This document shows positions 7,980-14,555 of a stretch of DNA of 14,555 bases, piece after piece. Origin of the DNA: Lactovum sp047974165 (GTDB taxonomy: Bacteria; Bacillota; Bacilli; Lactobacillales; Streptococcaceae). Under the pieces are notes generated by a model. The model saw nothing but the letters and a program-made list of their open reading frames with translations. It was not told where the DNA came from and ran no database searches. The stretch is from positions 1 through 14,555 of the forward strand of contig JBKECB010000101.1 in assembly GCA_047974165.1 (NCBI GenBank), given 5' to 3'. How positions within the stretch are numbered: position 1 is the stretch's first letter; each line of letters begins with the position of its first letter. Both the position numbers and the translations under genes were made by a program.

Positions 7980-8902
7980 AAACATCTTTAGTTATGGCCA
8001 CTTATAATGGCTTAAAATATATAGAAGAACAGCTTGAATCTATTAGATTACAAAGTCAAAGTTTAGATGAGGTCTTAATTGCAGATGATGGAAGTAATGA
8101 TGGGACAGTAGAGTTTATTGAAAGTTACATAAAAAAATTTAATTTAACCTGGGAATTAATTTCTAATCCTCAAAATTTGGGATGGCGGAAGAATTTTATT
8201 GAACTTTTGAAAAGATCAAGTGGAGATATTATTTTTTTATCTGATCAAGATGATATCTGGAACTTGGAAAAAGTAAAAATAATGACAGAAAAAATGAAAA
8301 ATCGTCCTGAGATTTGGTTACTAGCATCAGATTTTCGAGAAAAATTTGAAAATGAAGGACGTCCAGAGCAAAAGCATAAGTTTGACTTTACAGATTCAGA
8401 GGGTCTAAAAAAAGTAAATATGTCTTTGAAAAATCTAAGACAACTTCGCCCGGGAAATTGTGATGTTGTAAGAAAAGAGCTTTTGCCACTTGCTTTTGAT
8501 TTCTTTGCTTTAAATCCAGAAACACCTCATGATGTTTGTTTAGAGTGGACAGCAAAAGCTATTGGACGTCACTATATTTTTCCGGAAGCTTTAGTAGACT
8601 GGAGAAAATATGAAAGTTCAAGTTATAGAAAAGAAATTCCAGAGAGCTTATTTAAAGGTACAATTAAAGTTCATCAACAGTATAGTAGATTATACAAAAA
8701 CTTATTAGATGTTACTGAAAAGTATCAAGAATTAATTCTTGATTATCAACAAATTAAACCATTAATAGAAATGAAAAAACAACAATATGATGACATTGTT
8801 AATTATCTAAAAAGTAAGTCATTACTAGCACCTTTAAAAGTATTTAAAAGGTCTGGAATTTTAAAAACATTAAATTTAATAAGAATAAAACTTTTTAAAT
8901 AA
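7976..8902 (+). CDS. Family 2 glycosyltransferase (rhamnosyltransferase-like)
   Basis: The 308-residue protein opens TSLVMATYNGLKYIEEQLES and carries the GT-A signatures ADDGSNDGT (about 36-44) and the metal site SDQDDIW (about 89-95). RPGNC follows, then HDVCLEW, which supplies the likely catalytic acidic residue. This architecture is shared with many rhamnosyl- and galactosyltransferases of wall-polysaccharide clusters. The C-terminal ~80 residues are Lys/Gln-rich and helical, possibly a membrane-surface contact. AAGGA at 7968-7972 precedes the ATG, which overlaps the stop of the upstream GT4. A gap of 101 bases follows before the flippase gene. Sugar specificity is not determined. Confidence 0.87.
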   Translation: MKTSLVMATYNGLKYIEEQLESIRLQSQSLDEVLIADDGSNDGTVEFIESYIKKFNLTWELISNPQNLGWRKNFIELLKRSSGDIIFLSDQDDIWNLEKVKIMTEKMKNRPEIWLLASDFREKFENEGRPEQKHKFDFTDSEGLKKVNMSLKNLRQLRPGNCDVVRKELLPLAFDFFALNPETPHDVCLEWTAKAIGRHYIFPEALVDWRKYESSSYRKEIPESLFKGTIKVHQQYSRLYKNLLDVTEKYQELILDYQQIKPLIEMKKQQYDDIVNYLKSKSLLAPLKVFKRSGILKTLNLIRIKLFK

Positions 8903-9003
8903 TAGATATGTTAAATTGTAACTTTAGAATTTAATTTTTCCTTATTGCGAATTACAGGAAGTTCTTGAGTTTTTAGAAGGTAATTACAAAGTATGGAGAA
9001 CTT

Positions 9004-10431
9004 ATGAAGATTTTACAAAATTTTATTTATAACTTTATTTATCAAATTCTTATCATTATTATTCCAACAATTACTGTTCCTTACGTAAGTCGAGTCTTAG
9101 GAGTTGAGGGAGTTGGAATTTTTTCATTAACAACAGCAAATATTTCAGTTTTTGTTTTAATCGCAAGTATTGGTGTGAATACTTATGGAAATAGAGAAAT
9201 TGCATATTATCAAAATGATATTCAAAAAAGAAGTCAAGTCTTTTGGGAGATTAATTTACTTCGATTTTTAATGAGTGTTATTTCCTTATTTTTATCCTTA
9301 ATTTTTATTGTTAATATAAAAGATTATCAACTTTATTATTGTTTACAAGTGATAACGATTATTGCTGGAATATTTGATGTCTCTTGGTTTTTTATGGGAT
9401 TAGAAGACTTTAAGCGTGTAGTCACAAGAAACCTCTTAATAAAAGTTCTTTCTGTTGTTCTAATTTTTATTTTTGTAAAAAATTCAGATGATTTATCTCT
9501 TTATATCCTTATTAATTCTTTATCTATTTTGTTTGGAAATTTAAGTATTCTACCTTCACTAAGAAACAAAATTATTTTCTTAAATTGGAAGCAATTAAAA
9601 ATTTACCATCATTTTAAACCAGCCCTTCTTTTATTTCTTCCTCAAATTTCAGGGACTGTTTTTGAAGTGATCAATAAAAATATGCTTTCATTTCTAAGAA
9701 GTGTAGATGATGTTGGCTTTTTTAATCAATCAAATTTATTATTTCGAACTTTTTTAGCTATTGTAACTGCTCTTGGGGTTGTTATGTTACCTCGAATGTC
9801 AGCTCTTATATCAGAAAATAATTATGAGCAAATTCAGAAGCTTCTAATAAAATCATCTGAGGTTATTTTAGCAATTTCCTTACCAATTATGTTTGGACTT
9901 TTAGCGATATCTAAACAATTTGTTCCCTTTTTCTTTGGTGAAGGATTTGATGCAGTAATTCTATTAATTATTATAGAATCATTTGCCCTTCCTATTTCAG
10001 GACTATTAAATGTTGTTGGAATGCAGTATTTAATTCCTACAAATCAATTGAAATATTCAACAGTTTCTTATATTTTTGGTTCAGTATCTAATCTTTTATT
10101 GAATTTTACTTTGATTCCCTTTTTAGGGGTAAATGGAACAATGCTTTCTTTTGTCTTGGCAGAATTATTTACTCTTATATTTCAACTTTGGGTTGTGCGT
10201 CATCAAATAAAAATAAATTTATTATTTACAGAAATGTGGAAGTATTTTCTTTCGGGCCTGTTAATGTTTGTCTGTGTTTTTGTGATTATGAATACATCAT
10301 CTTTTTCAGTTTATTTATTAATTTCAGCTTGTTTTATAGGTGTTATTATATATTTTATTCTAATATATCTTTTAAAGACTTCACTTACAAAAGATATTTT
10401 AGCTTTTTTATCTTTAAAGTTAAAGAAGTAG
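9004..10431 (+). CDS. wzx: Wzx-type polysaccharide flippase (MOP superfamily)
   Basis: The 475-residue protein is almost wholly hydrophobic, with roughly a dozen or more membrane segments and short basic loops. The N-terminus (FIYQILIIIIPTITVPYVSRVLG, then IASIGVNTYGNREIA) is the hallmark of the RfbX/Wzx polysaccharide transporter family, and the length is typical. VSWFFMGLEDFKRV and ALGVVMLPRMSAL are further family-like stretches. It should move the undecaprenyl-linked oligosaccharide across the membrane after the cytoplasmic transferases upstream finish it. The RBS is GGAG at 8995-8998. It is the last gene before a new promoter, so it probably ends the upstream operon, although no clear terminator follows. 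The symbol is a family name, not a strain-specific assignment. Confidence 0.9.
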   Translation: MKILQNFIYNFIYQILIIIIPTITVPYVSRVLGVEGVGIFSLTTANISVFVLIASIGVNTYGNREIAYYQNDIQKRSQVFWEINLLRFLMSVISLFLSLIFIVNIKDYQLYYCLQVITIIAGIFDVSWFFMGLEDFKRVVTRNLLIKVLSVVLIFIFVKNSDDLSLYILINSLSILFGNLSILPSLRNKIIFLNWKQLKIYHHFKPALLLFLPQISGTVFEVINKNMLSFLRSVDDVGFFNQSNLLFRTFLAIVTALGVVMLPRMSALISENNYEQIQKLLIKSSEVILAISLPIMFGLLAISKQFVPFFFGEGFDAVILLIIIESFALPISGLLNVVGMQYLIPTNQLKYSTVSYIFGSVSNLLLNFTLIPFLGVNGTMLSFVLAELFTLIFQLWVVRHQIKINLLFTEMWKYFLSGLLMFVCVFVIMNTSSFSVYLLISACFIGVIIYFILIYLLKTSLTKDILAFLSLKLKK

Positions 10432-10461
10432 AAAAATTGAAGAGTTTATTTCTGTTTATAT

Positions 10462-10490
10462 TTGGTTGCCACCTATATATTTGTTATAAT
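10462..10490 (+). promoter_or_regulatory. Predicted sigma-A promoter with extended -10, upstream of the pilin-like gene
   Basis: A perfect TATAAT (10485-10490) is preceded by TG in the extended -10 position (TGTTATAAT). A partial -35 (TTGGTT, 10462-10467) lies 17 bases upstream. Transcription would start near 10497, giving a ~60-base leader before the GTG at 10557, which has AGGGGA at 10541-10546. This implies the two downstream genes can be transcribed independently of the polysaccharide operon. Confidence 0.65.
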
Positions 10491-10556
10491 AGAAAAGCTA
10501 TTTAAATAAAAATTAAACAAAAGTCTTAAATTTCTAAAATAGGGGAAAATTAATAA

Positions 10557-12716
10557 GTGAAAAATCTAAAAAAAATTAGTATATATTTAGTGGTGGGATT
10601 TCTCACTTTTATAGTATTGCTGGGGAGAGGAAGTGTTATTTCTGCTGAAGAAATAAGCCCAGTACCGTTAGCGACAGTAAATCTACAAGTTACAATAAAA
10701 AATGCAGGAATAAAAATACCAAGGGCTCAATTGCAGACACTTTCATTTCAGACAGCTTATTATAAACTAAGAACTGGAAAATTTACAAAAGATGATAAAA
10801 ATTCATCTGTCTGGCAATCAGCTTTTAAAGGTAAAGATGAAATTACGATTACAAATAATTATAAAATCGGTGAAGGAATTGAACATACTGAAGATGAAGC
10901 GATACATATTATTGAATTGCTTTTTAAAGGAAGTTATGGATTTTTAGGAGTGATTAATGAGTCAGGAGTGACTTATTCAGGTAGCCCTATGCATTCACCA
11001 GGTAATTCGGGTCTTAATTTAACAAATAATGAAGGAGTTGCAGAAGCAAAAGTTTCAGGTGGAGTAACTGCAGTGGTCCTGATAAACTCAGATATTAGTA
11101 ATGGACGTTTAACCTCAAGTCAACAACTTTTAGATGTGATTACTATTGGAGATAAGGATACAGAATTAGCTTATGATAAAACAGGCTATGAAACAACGCA
11201 GATTGGTATTTCAGTATTAGATTTAACTGAAGAAGAAAAGCGAAATAGTAAAACATATGTGGTTGAGTATGGGCAGCAAATAACTTATCATATTGCCATT
11301 AATAAAATGATGTTGACGCAAGGAGCAAAGCTAACAATTGCGCCACAGTCTAATATTGTTATCGATTCTATTACAATGCCTTCCAAAAAAACTTTAGGGG
11401 TTCCAAGTTCTTTAGAAATAACAAGTATGATTTCTTACAGTAAATTAAGAGGGAAATCAAAAGAAGAAATTGAAGAAATGATTTCTGAGAAATATGTAGG
11501 AAAAATTTTAGTTTATTATGATATTGAAATCCCAGAGTCGGATGAGGATGTTTTTTTAGATATTACCGTACGTCTGGCACCAGAGGTAGGACAAACAATT
11601 AAGTCAACAACAATTAATGGTGTTGACTATGGTCCAGTGCGTATCACTTCATGGGCAACTAAAAAATATGATGAAAATTATTCTATGAAGTTAGTGATAA
11701 AAGATAAGGGCCGAAATGATACTCAAAGTATACAAACACCTCAACTTTCAACCACTGGTATTAATTTTGTAATTGCTTCAAAGGAAAATTTGAGTTTTGT
11801 TCGAGGGGCAAAGTATGTTATCGGTAAGGTTGAGGGAAAGAAAAAGTACATTTATAGTAACGATGCTAAATGGATTTCTTTTGATGAAGCAAAAGAAGAA
11901 GAATTTGAAAACTCTATGTTATTACAAGGAGGACATGAATTTTATTTAGGAGATACTAACAGTGAGCCGACATTAAATGTTCCTTACAATTATTGGGAGT
12001 CTGATGGTGAACTTTCAACAACGATTAATCAAAGTGTGATTAATTTAAGAGGACTGGCACAAAATCAAAAATATTTTTTATATCAAGTGGTAGCACCAAC
12101 AGGCTATGAAAAAAATGAAGAGCCTTATTATTTTGAAGCTTGGTCAAAAGATGAAATTGCAAAAGATGGGGCGCAAATTATAAACTCGAGTGTATCTTAT
12201 GCTAAAATTCAAGAATATGGACTAAATGGCTCTATACCTTCTTATAAAGCAGGAAGTTTAGAATTTAATGTTATTTATGTAGATGCGACTTATAAGCAAG
12301 ATAATGCTGCAAGTATTTTAATATGGGTAAGTTTTATCTTATTTGGATTTTTGAGTATCTTTATAGTGTTAGGAGCTATAACGGATACGTTTGATCATGT
12401 TTATCATAAAATTCCTTTTAAAAAATATATTTCATTTGATAAAATAGAATCTAAATTAAAGGATTTAACTCAGAAAAAAACAAAAGTTATAAGTAAAGAG
12501 CCTAAAAAACCTAAAAAAGCTAAAAAACAAGAAAAGCTAGAGAAAAAAGTTGAGATAAAGAAGCGAAGTACGTCAGGGAGAAAAGCAGAAAAAATAAGAT
12601 TAAAAAACCTAAAAAAAGAACAAAAAGAATTTAAAAAAATGGAAAAAATGGAACAAAAGAAAAAAACAAGAAGTAGATCATCTAAAAAAGCAAAAAGAAA
12701 GCATGTGAAATATTGA
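10557..12716 (+). CDS. Pilin-like surface protein with membrane anchor and Lys-rich cytoplasmic tail; function unknown
   Basis: The 719-residue protein begins at a GTG. A Sec signal peptide is clear: a KNLKK n-region, a hydrophobic core, and likely cleavage after VISA (residue 30). The exported part resembles sortase-pilus backbone proteins. Residues ~215-400 hold a stretch like fimbrial isopeptide domains (VVEYGQQITYHIAI, later FLDITVRLAP). Residues ~397-530 look like a SpaA/CnaB domain (GINFVIAS, RGAKYVIG, ending VVAPTGYE). No LPxTG motif is visible. One membrane helix (~584-607) is followed by ~110 residues extremely rich in Lys/Arg (e.g. KKPKKAKKQEKLEKK), which by topology faces the cytoplasm. 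It has its own promoter and overlaps the DUF2142 gene by one base. It could be a surface adhesin, a scaffold for wall-polymer assembly, or an acceptor of glycosylation. Domain calls are by pattern only. Confidence 0.8.
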   Translation: MKNLKKISIYLVVGFLTFIVLLGRGSVISAEEISPVPLATVNLQVTIKNAGIKIPRAQLQTLSFQTAYYKLRTGKFTKDDKNSSVWQSAFKGKDEITITNNYKIGEGIEHTEDEAIHIIELLFKGSYGFLGVINESGVTYSGSPMHSPGNSGLNLTNNEGVAEAKVSGGVTAVVLINSDISNGRLTSSQQLLDVITIGDKDTELAYDKTGYETTQIGISVLDLTEEEKRNSKTYVVEYGQQITYHIAINKMMLTQGAKLTIAPQSNIVIDSITMPSKKTLGVPSSLEITSMISYSKLRGKSKEEIEEMISEKYVGKILVYYDIEIPESDEDVFLDITVRLAPEVGQTIKSTTINGVDYGPVRITSWATKKYDENYSMKLVIKDKGRNDTQSIQTPQLSTTGINFVIASKENLSFVRGAKYVIGKVEGKKKYIYSNDAKWISFDEAKEEEFENSMLLQGGHEFYLGDTNSEPTLNVPYNYWESDGELSTTINQSVINLRGLAQNQKYFLYQVVAPTGYEKNEEPYYFEAWSKDEIAKDGAQIINSSVSYAKIQEYGLNGSIPSYKAGSLEFNVIYVDATYKQDNAASILIWVSFILFGFLSIFIVLGAITDTFDHVYHKIPFKKYISFDKIESKLKDLTQKKTKVISKEPKKPKKAKKQEKLEKKVEIKKRSTSGRKAEKIRLKNLKKEQKEFKKMEKMEQKKKTRSRSSKKAKRKHVKY

Positions 12717-14119
12717 TGAAGACAATAAATACTCAATCATGGAAAGCCTCAATCCATAAAATTTATCTTATTTTAGCAATTACGATAGGTTTTACTTTGT
12801 CTATCTTTATGCCTTTATTTAGTGAACCAGATGGTCAGTACCATTTTATGTTATCAGCTTATATTGCAGGAAAACCAATTGATTCTTCAAGATATTCTGA
12901 GGCTGTAGCCTGGACGGGAATGAATCAACAAATTAATTTTTATCGGACAGATTCTCGGTTTGAAGAATATTTTCTACAAAAAGCAGAGAAAATAGATATC
13001 GGTAAAGTTCCAAAAGCTATTGGCTTTGAGAGTTTAACTTCAAAATTACGTTTTAACCTTTGGGGGCACTTAGTTCCAGCAATAGGTGTTTGGTTTGGCT
13101 ATCATATCTATCCTTCCTTAGGAGTGATGGCTACGGTTGGGCGGATTTTCAGTATGTTGGTACATTCTTTAGCGATGTATTATATTATCCGATCTGTAAA
13201 AAAAGGAAAAATGATATTTTTTGTTGTTTCTCTTTGTCCTGTAATTATAAATACCTTTGCCTCCCTTTCTTATGATAGTACCTCTTACGTATTAGTTGCT
13301 GCTTTGATTGCTTTCTATATTAATCTTTATCATAAAGAGAAAGTGGAAAAAACAGATATAAGGAAATTTATATTTTTCTCTCTTTTAATGCTAGTCTCTG
13401 TTAAGTTTAATTTTCTTCCTTTGTTATTAATTGGACCAATGATTTTGATTGAGAAGCAGACAATGAATGAGGTATATAGTAGAATTTTATTAAATAAGCG
13501 TAAATTTTCTTATTTTGTTATTAATAATAAGAAAAGCTTACTAATATTGATTCTTACAATGAGTTTTCTTGTTTTCCTTATTTTTTCAATAAATTATGGT
13601 GGGCCAATTACTTTGTTTACACGTCTTTTCTTAAATTACTTTATTAATTTTAACTATAATCCTGTTTTAGACTTGAATGCTTCGATTGGTGATATTACAA
13701 GTATTTTTGTACAGCCTTATGCAACTTTTAATTTTATCCCTGTTTGGGTATCTTGTCTATACTATGCAGTTATTTTATCTGTTTTATACACGGATGATCC
13801 AATGGAAGTAAGCTTACTTTTTCGTACTGTAACAGTTATTTCTTTAATTGTTTGCTTTTTTGGGACGATAACAGCTTTCTTAAAAACAGGTACAAATATT
13901 GTTCAAGGAATTGGCGGAAGCAATGCAATTATAGGAATTCAGGGACGTTATATGACACCTTATGTTTTATTATTTCCTTTGATTTTTGCTGTAAAAGGTC
14001 GAAAAATAAATATTCAACCAGCGGGTCGTGTGATGCTATTTTCGATTTCTGTTATTATATTGTCAAATGCAATGCTTCTTTTTAATACTTTATATGCGAT
14101 TTATTATATGGGAGCTTAA
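12716..14119 (+). CDS. DUF2142 polytopic membrane protein, probable GT-C-type glycosyltransferase
   Basis: The 467-residue integral membrane protein has about ten hydrophobic segments. After the first helix comes SEPDGQYHFMLSAY, an acidic motif in the first large outside loop; GT-C enzymes place their catalytic Asp/Glu here. Near the C-terminus GIQGRYMTPYVLL is the other DUF2142 hallmark. GT-C enzymes use polyprenyl-phosphate sugars outside the membrane, so this protein may decorate or join surface glycans or a protein. I chose ATG 12716, which shares one base with the upstream stop (TGATG); an in-frame TTG at 12713 would add one residue. No strong RBS is visible, so translation probably depends on ribosomes finishing the pilin-like gene. 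A hairpin follows, then a GT2 that could make its lipid donor. Reaction and acceptor are inferred. Confidence 0.85.
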   Translation: MKTINTQSWKASIHKIYLILAITIGFTLSIFMPLFSEPDGQYHFMLSAYIAGKPIDSSRYSEAVAWTGMNQQINFYRTDSRFEEYFLQKAEKIDIGKVPKAIGFESLTSKLRFNLWGHLVPAIGVWFGYHIYPSLGVMATVGRIFSMLVHSLAMYYIIRSVKKGKMIFFVVSLCPVIINTFASLSYDSTSYVLVAALIAFYINLYHKEKVEKTDIRKFIFFSLLMLVSVKFNFLPLLLIGPMILIEKQTMNEVYSRILLNKRKFSYFVINNKKSLLILILTMSFLVFLIFSINYGGPITLFTRLFLNYFINFNYNPVLDLNASIGDITSIFVQPYATFNFIPVWVSCLYYAVILSVLYTDDPMEVSLLFRTVTVISLIVCFFGTITAFLKTGTNIVQGIGGSNAIIGIQGRYMTPYVLLFPLIFAVKGRKINIQPAGRVMLFSISVIILSNAMLLFNTLYAIYYMGA

Positions 14120-14153
14120 ACCTTATTTCTAGCAAAATTGATAAATTAAAAGT

Positions 14154-14185
14154 AAAGCTTTTGAATGATACATTCAAAAGCTTTT
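14154..14185 (+). terminator. Perfect 14-bp hairpin, probable factor-independent terminator
   Basis: AAAGCTTTTGAATG (14154-14167) pairs perfectly with CATTCAAAAGCTTT (14171-14184) around the loop ATA. The 3' arm ends in a short T run (14182-14185). An A-rich flank precedes the 5' arm, so it may act in both directions. It lies 34 bases after the DUF2142 stop. The stem is AT-rich and the T tract is short, so efficiency may be moderate. Confidence 0.75.
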
Positions 14186-14250
14186 AGCAAGGAAAGTAAA
14201 TCTACTTAAAAAGTTAGAAATTTTCTTAATCTCTTTAAAAAAAATAAGGT

Positions 14251-14260
14251 GTGATATAAT
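14251..14260 (+). promoter_or_regulatory. Extended -10 promoter immediately before the last GT2 gene
   Basis: TATAAT at 14255-14260 is preceded by TG in the extended -10 position (TGATATAAT). At 17 bases upstream there is only a poor -35 (TCTTTA, 14232-14237). The start codon at 14267 is seven bases after the last base of the -10 box, where transcription would normally begin. That leaves essentially no leader. Confidence 0.6.
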
Positions 14261-14266
14261 AGAATA

Positions 14267-14555
14267 ATGAAGAAAATTCTCTTAATCATTCCAGCTTATA
14301 ATGAATCCGAAAGGATTGTTGGGCTTATAAATAATGTTCGAAATTATATTGAAGAAAGCGATTTAGAACTGAGTTATCTTGTTATTAATGATGGTTCTAC
14401 AGATAATGAAGAAAATCTTCTTATAAAGCATTCGATTCATCATGTAGAATTAATTCAGAATTTAGGGATTGGAGCAGCGATGCAGACGGGATACAAATAT
14501 GCATTGGAAAATAATTATGATTTTGCTGTTCAGTTTGATGGAGATGGGCAACATG
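14267..14555 (+). CDS. DPM1-like family 2 glycosyltransferase, 3'-truncated by the window edge
   Basis: The reading frame from ATG 14267 is open to the end of the window (96 codons). It starts KKILLIIPAYNESERIVGLI, the canonical opening of polyprenyl-phosphate sugar synthases. VINDGSTDNEENLL, QNLGIGAAMQTGYKYALE and the metal site QFDGDGQH follow. The last part aligns with the visible start of the gene at 1-497 (GMRYAKRKDYDYVIQFDADGQH), so the two are paralogues. The enzyme probably makes an undecaprenyl-phosphate sugar. Its position after the DUF2142 gene suggests it supplies a GT-C transferase. No Shine-Dalgarno lies at a normal distance; AAGG at 14246-14249 is 17 bases from the ATG. Without the C-terminus, soluble DPM1-like and membrane-anchored CsbB-like forms cannot be separated. 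Confidence 0.88.
   Translation, partial: MKKILLIIPAYNESERIVGLINNVRNYIEESDLELSYLVINDGSTDNEENLLIKHSIHHVELIQNLGIGAAMQTGYKYALENNYDFAVQFDGDGQH

Noticed and set aside
10188..10505. Frame overlapping the flippase 3' end and running into the following gap
   Set aside because: Its residues (Phe, Tyr, Cys, Ile-rich) are typical of a shifted reading of a membrane-protein gene. It has no family pattern and most of it lies inside the flippase gene.
12470..12736. Antisense open frame opposite the Lys-rich tail
   Set aside because: It is a product of the A-rich coding strand (AAA/AAG codons give Phe/Leu-rich reverse reading). It has no RBS and lies wholly inside two supported genes.
1..14555. CRISPR arrays, tRNA or rRNA genes, insertion sequences, phage attachment sites
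   Set aside because: I saw no regularly spaced repeats, no transposase-like coding region and no RNA gene pattern on either strand.

Overview
The window is one AT-rich, single-strand polysaccharide locus. Every supported gene lies on the + strand. Its gene types and order point to a Lactococcus-type (low-GC Firmicute, Streptococcaceae) cell-wall polysaccharide (cwps) cluster, in the variable part that normally follows the rhamnan (rgp) genes. The main clue is the 5' trio of a DPM1-like GT2, a DUF2304 membrane protein and a GalE-like epimerase. This trio resembles the start of lactococcal cwps variable regions and the GacI/GacJ pair of streptococcal rhamnan loci. The genus is inferred from memory of these loci, not from a search.

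Layout. Positions 1-857 hold the 3' part of a GT2 polyprenyl-phosphate glycosyltransferase and its small DUF2304 partner. Positions 844-3708 hold a nucleotide-sugar epimerase, a GT2 and a GT4 glycosyltransferase. Positions 3720-6057 hold wecC and wecB, the pair that converts UDP-GlcNAc to UDP-ManNAcA. Positions 6175-6692 hold a hexapeptide-repeat O-acyltransferase gene broken by one frameshift near its 5' end. Positions 6714-8902 hold a GT4 and a GT2 glycosyltransferase that overlap by four bases. Positions 9004-10431 hold a Wzx-type flippase. Then a new unit begins with its own promoter (about 10462-10490): a 719-residue pilin-like membrane protein with a very basic cytoplasmic tail, overlapping by one base with a DUF2142 (GT-C-like) polytopic membrane protein. 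A 14-bp hairpin (14154-14184) closes it. Last, from an apparently leaderless start at 14267, comes a second DPM1-like GT2 that runs off the end.

How they may work together. The first GT2/DUF2304 pair probably charges undecaprenyl phosphate with a first sugar. The epimerase and WecB/WecC supply UDP-sugars, including an acidic one. Four stepwise glycosyltransferases extend a lipid-linked oligosaccharide, which the flippase exports. No Wzy-type polymerase and no classical initiating phospho-sugar transferase is visible, so assembly outside the cell probably relies on the DUF2142 GT-C protein or genes outside the window. The terminal GT2 could make a second polyprenyl-phosphate sugar as donor for the DUF2142 protein, a three-component glycosylation arrangement. 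The most unusual gene is the pilin-like protein at 10557-12716: it has no sortase motif, ends in a roughly 110-residue Lys/Arg-rich tail, and is tightly coupled to the DUF2142 gene.
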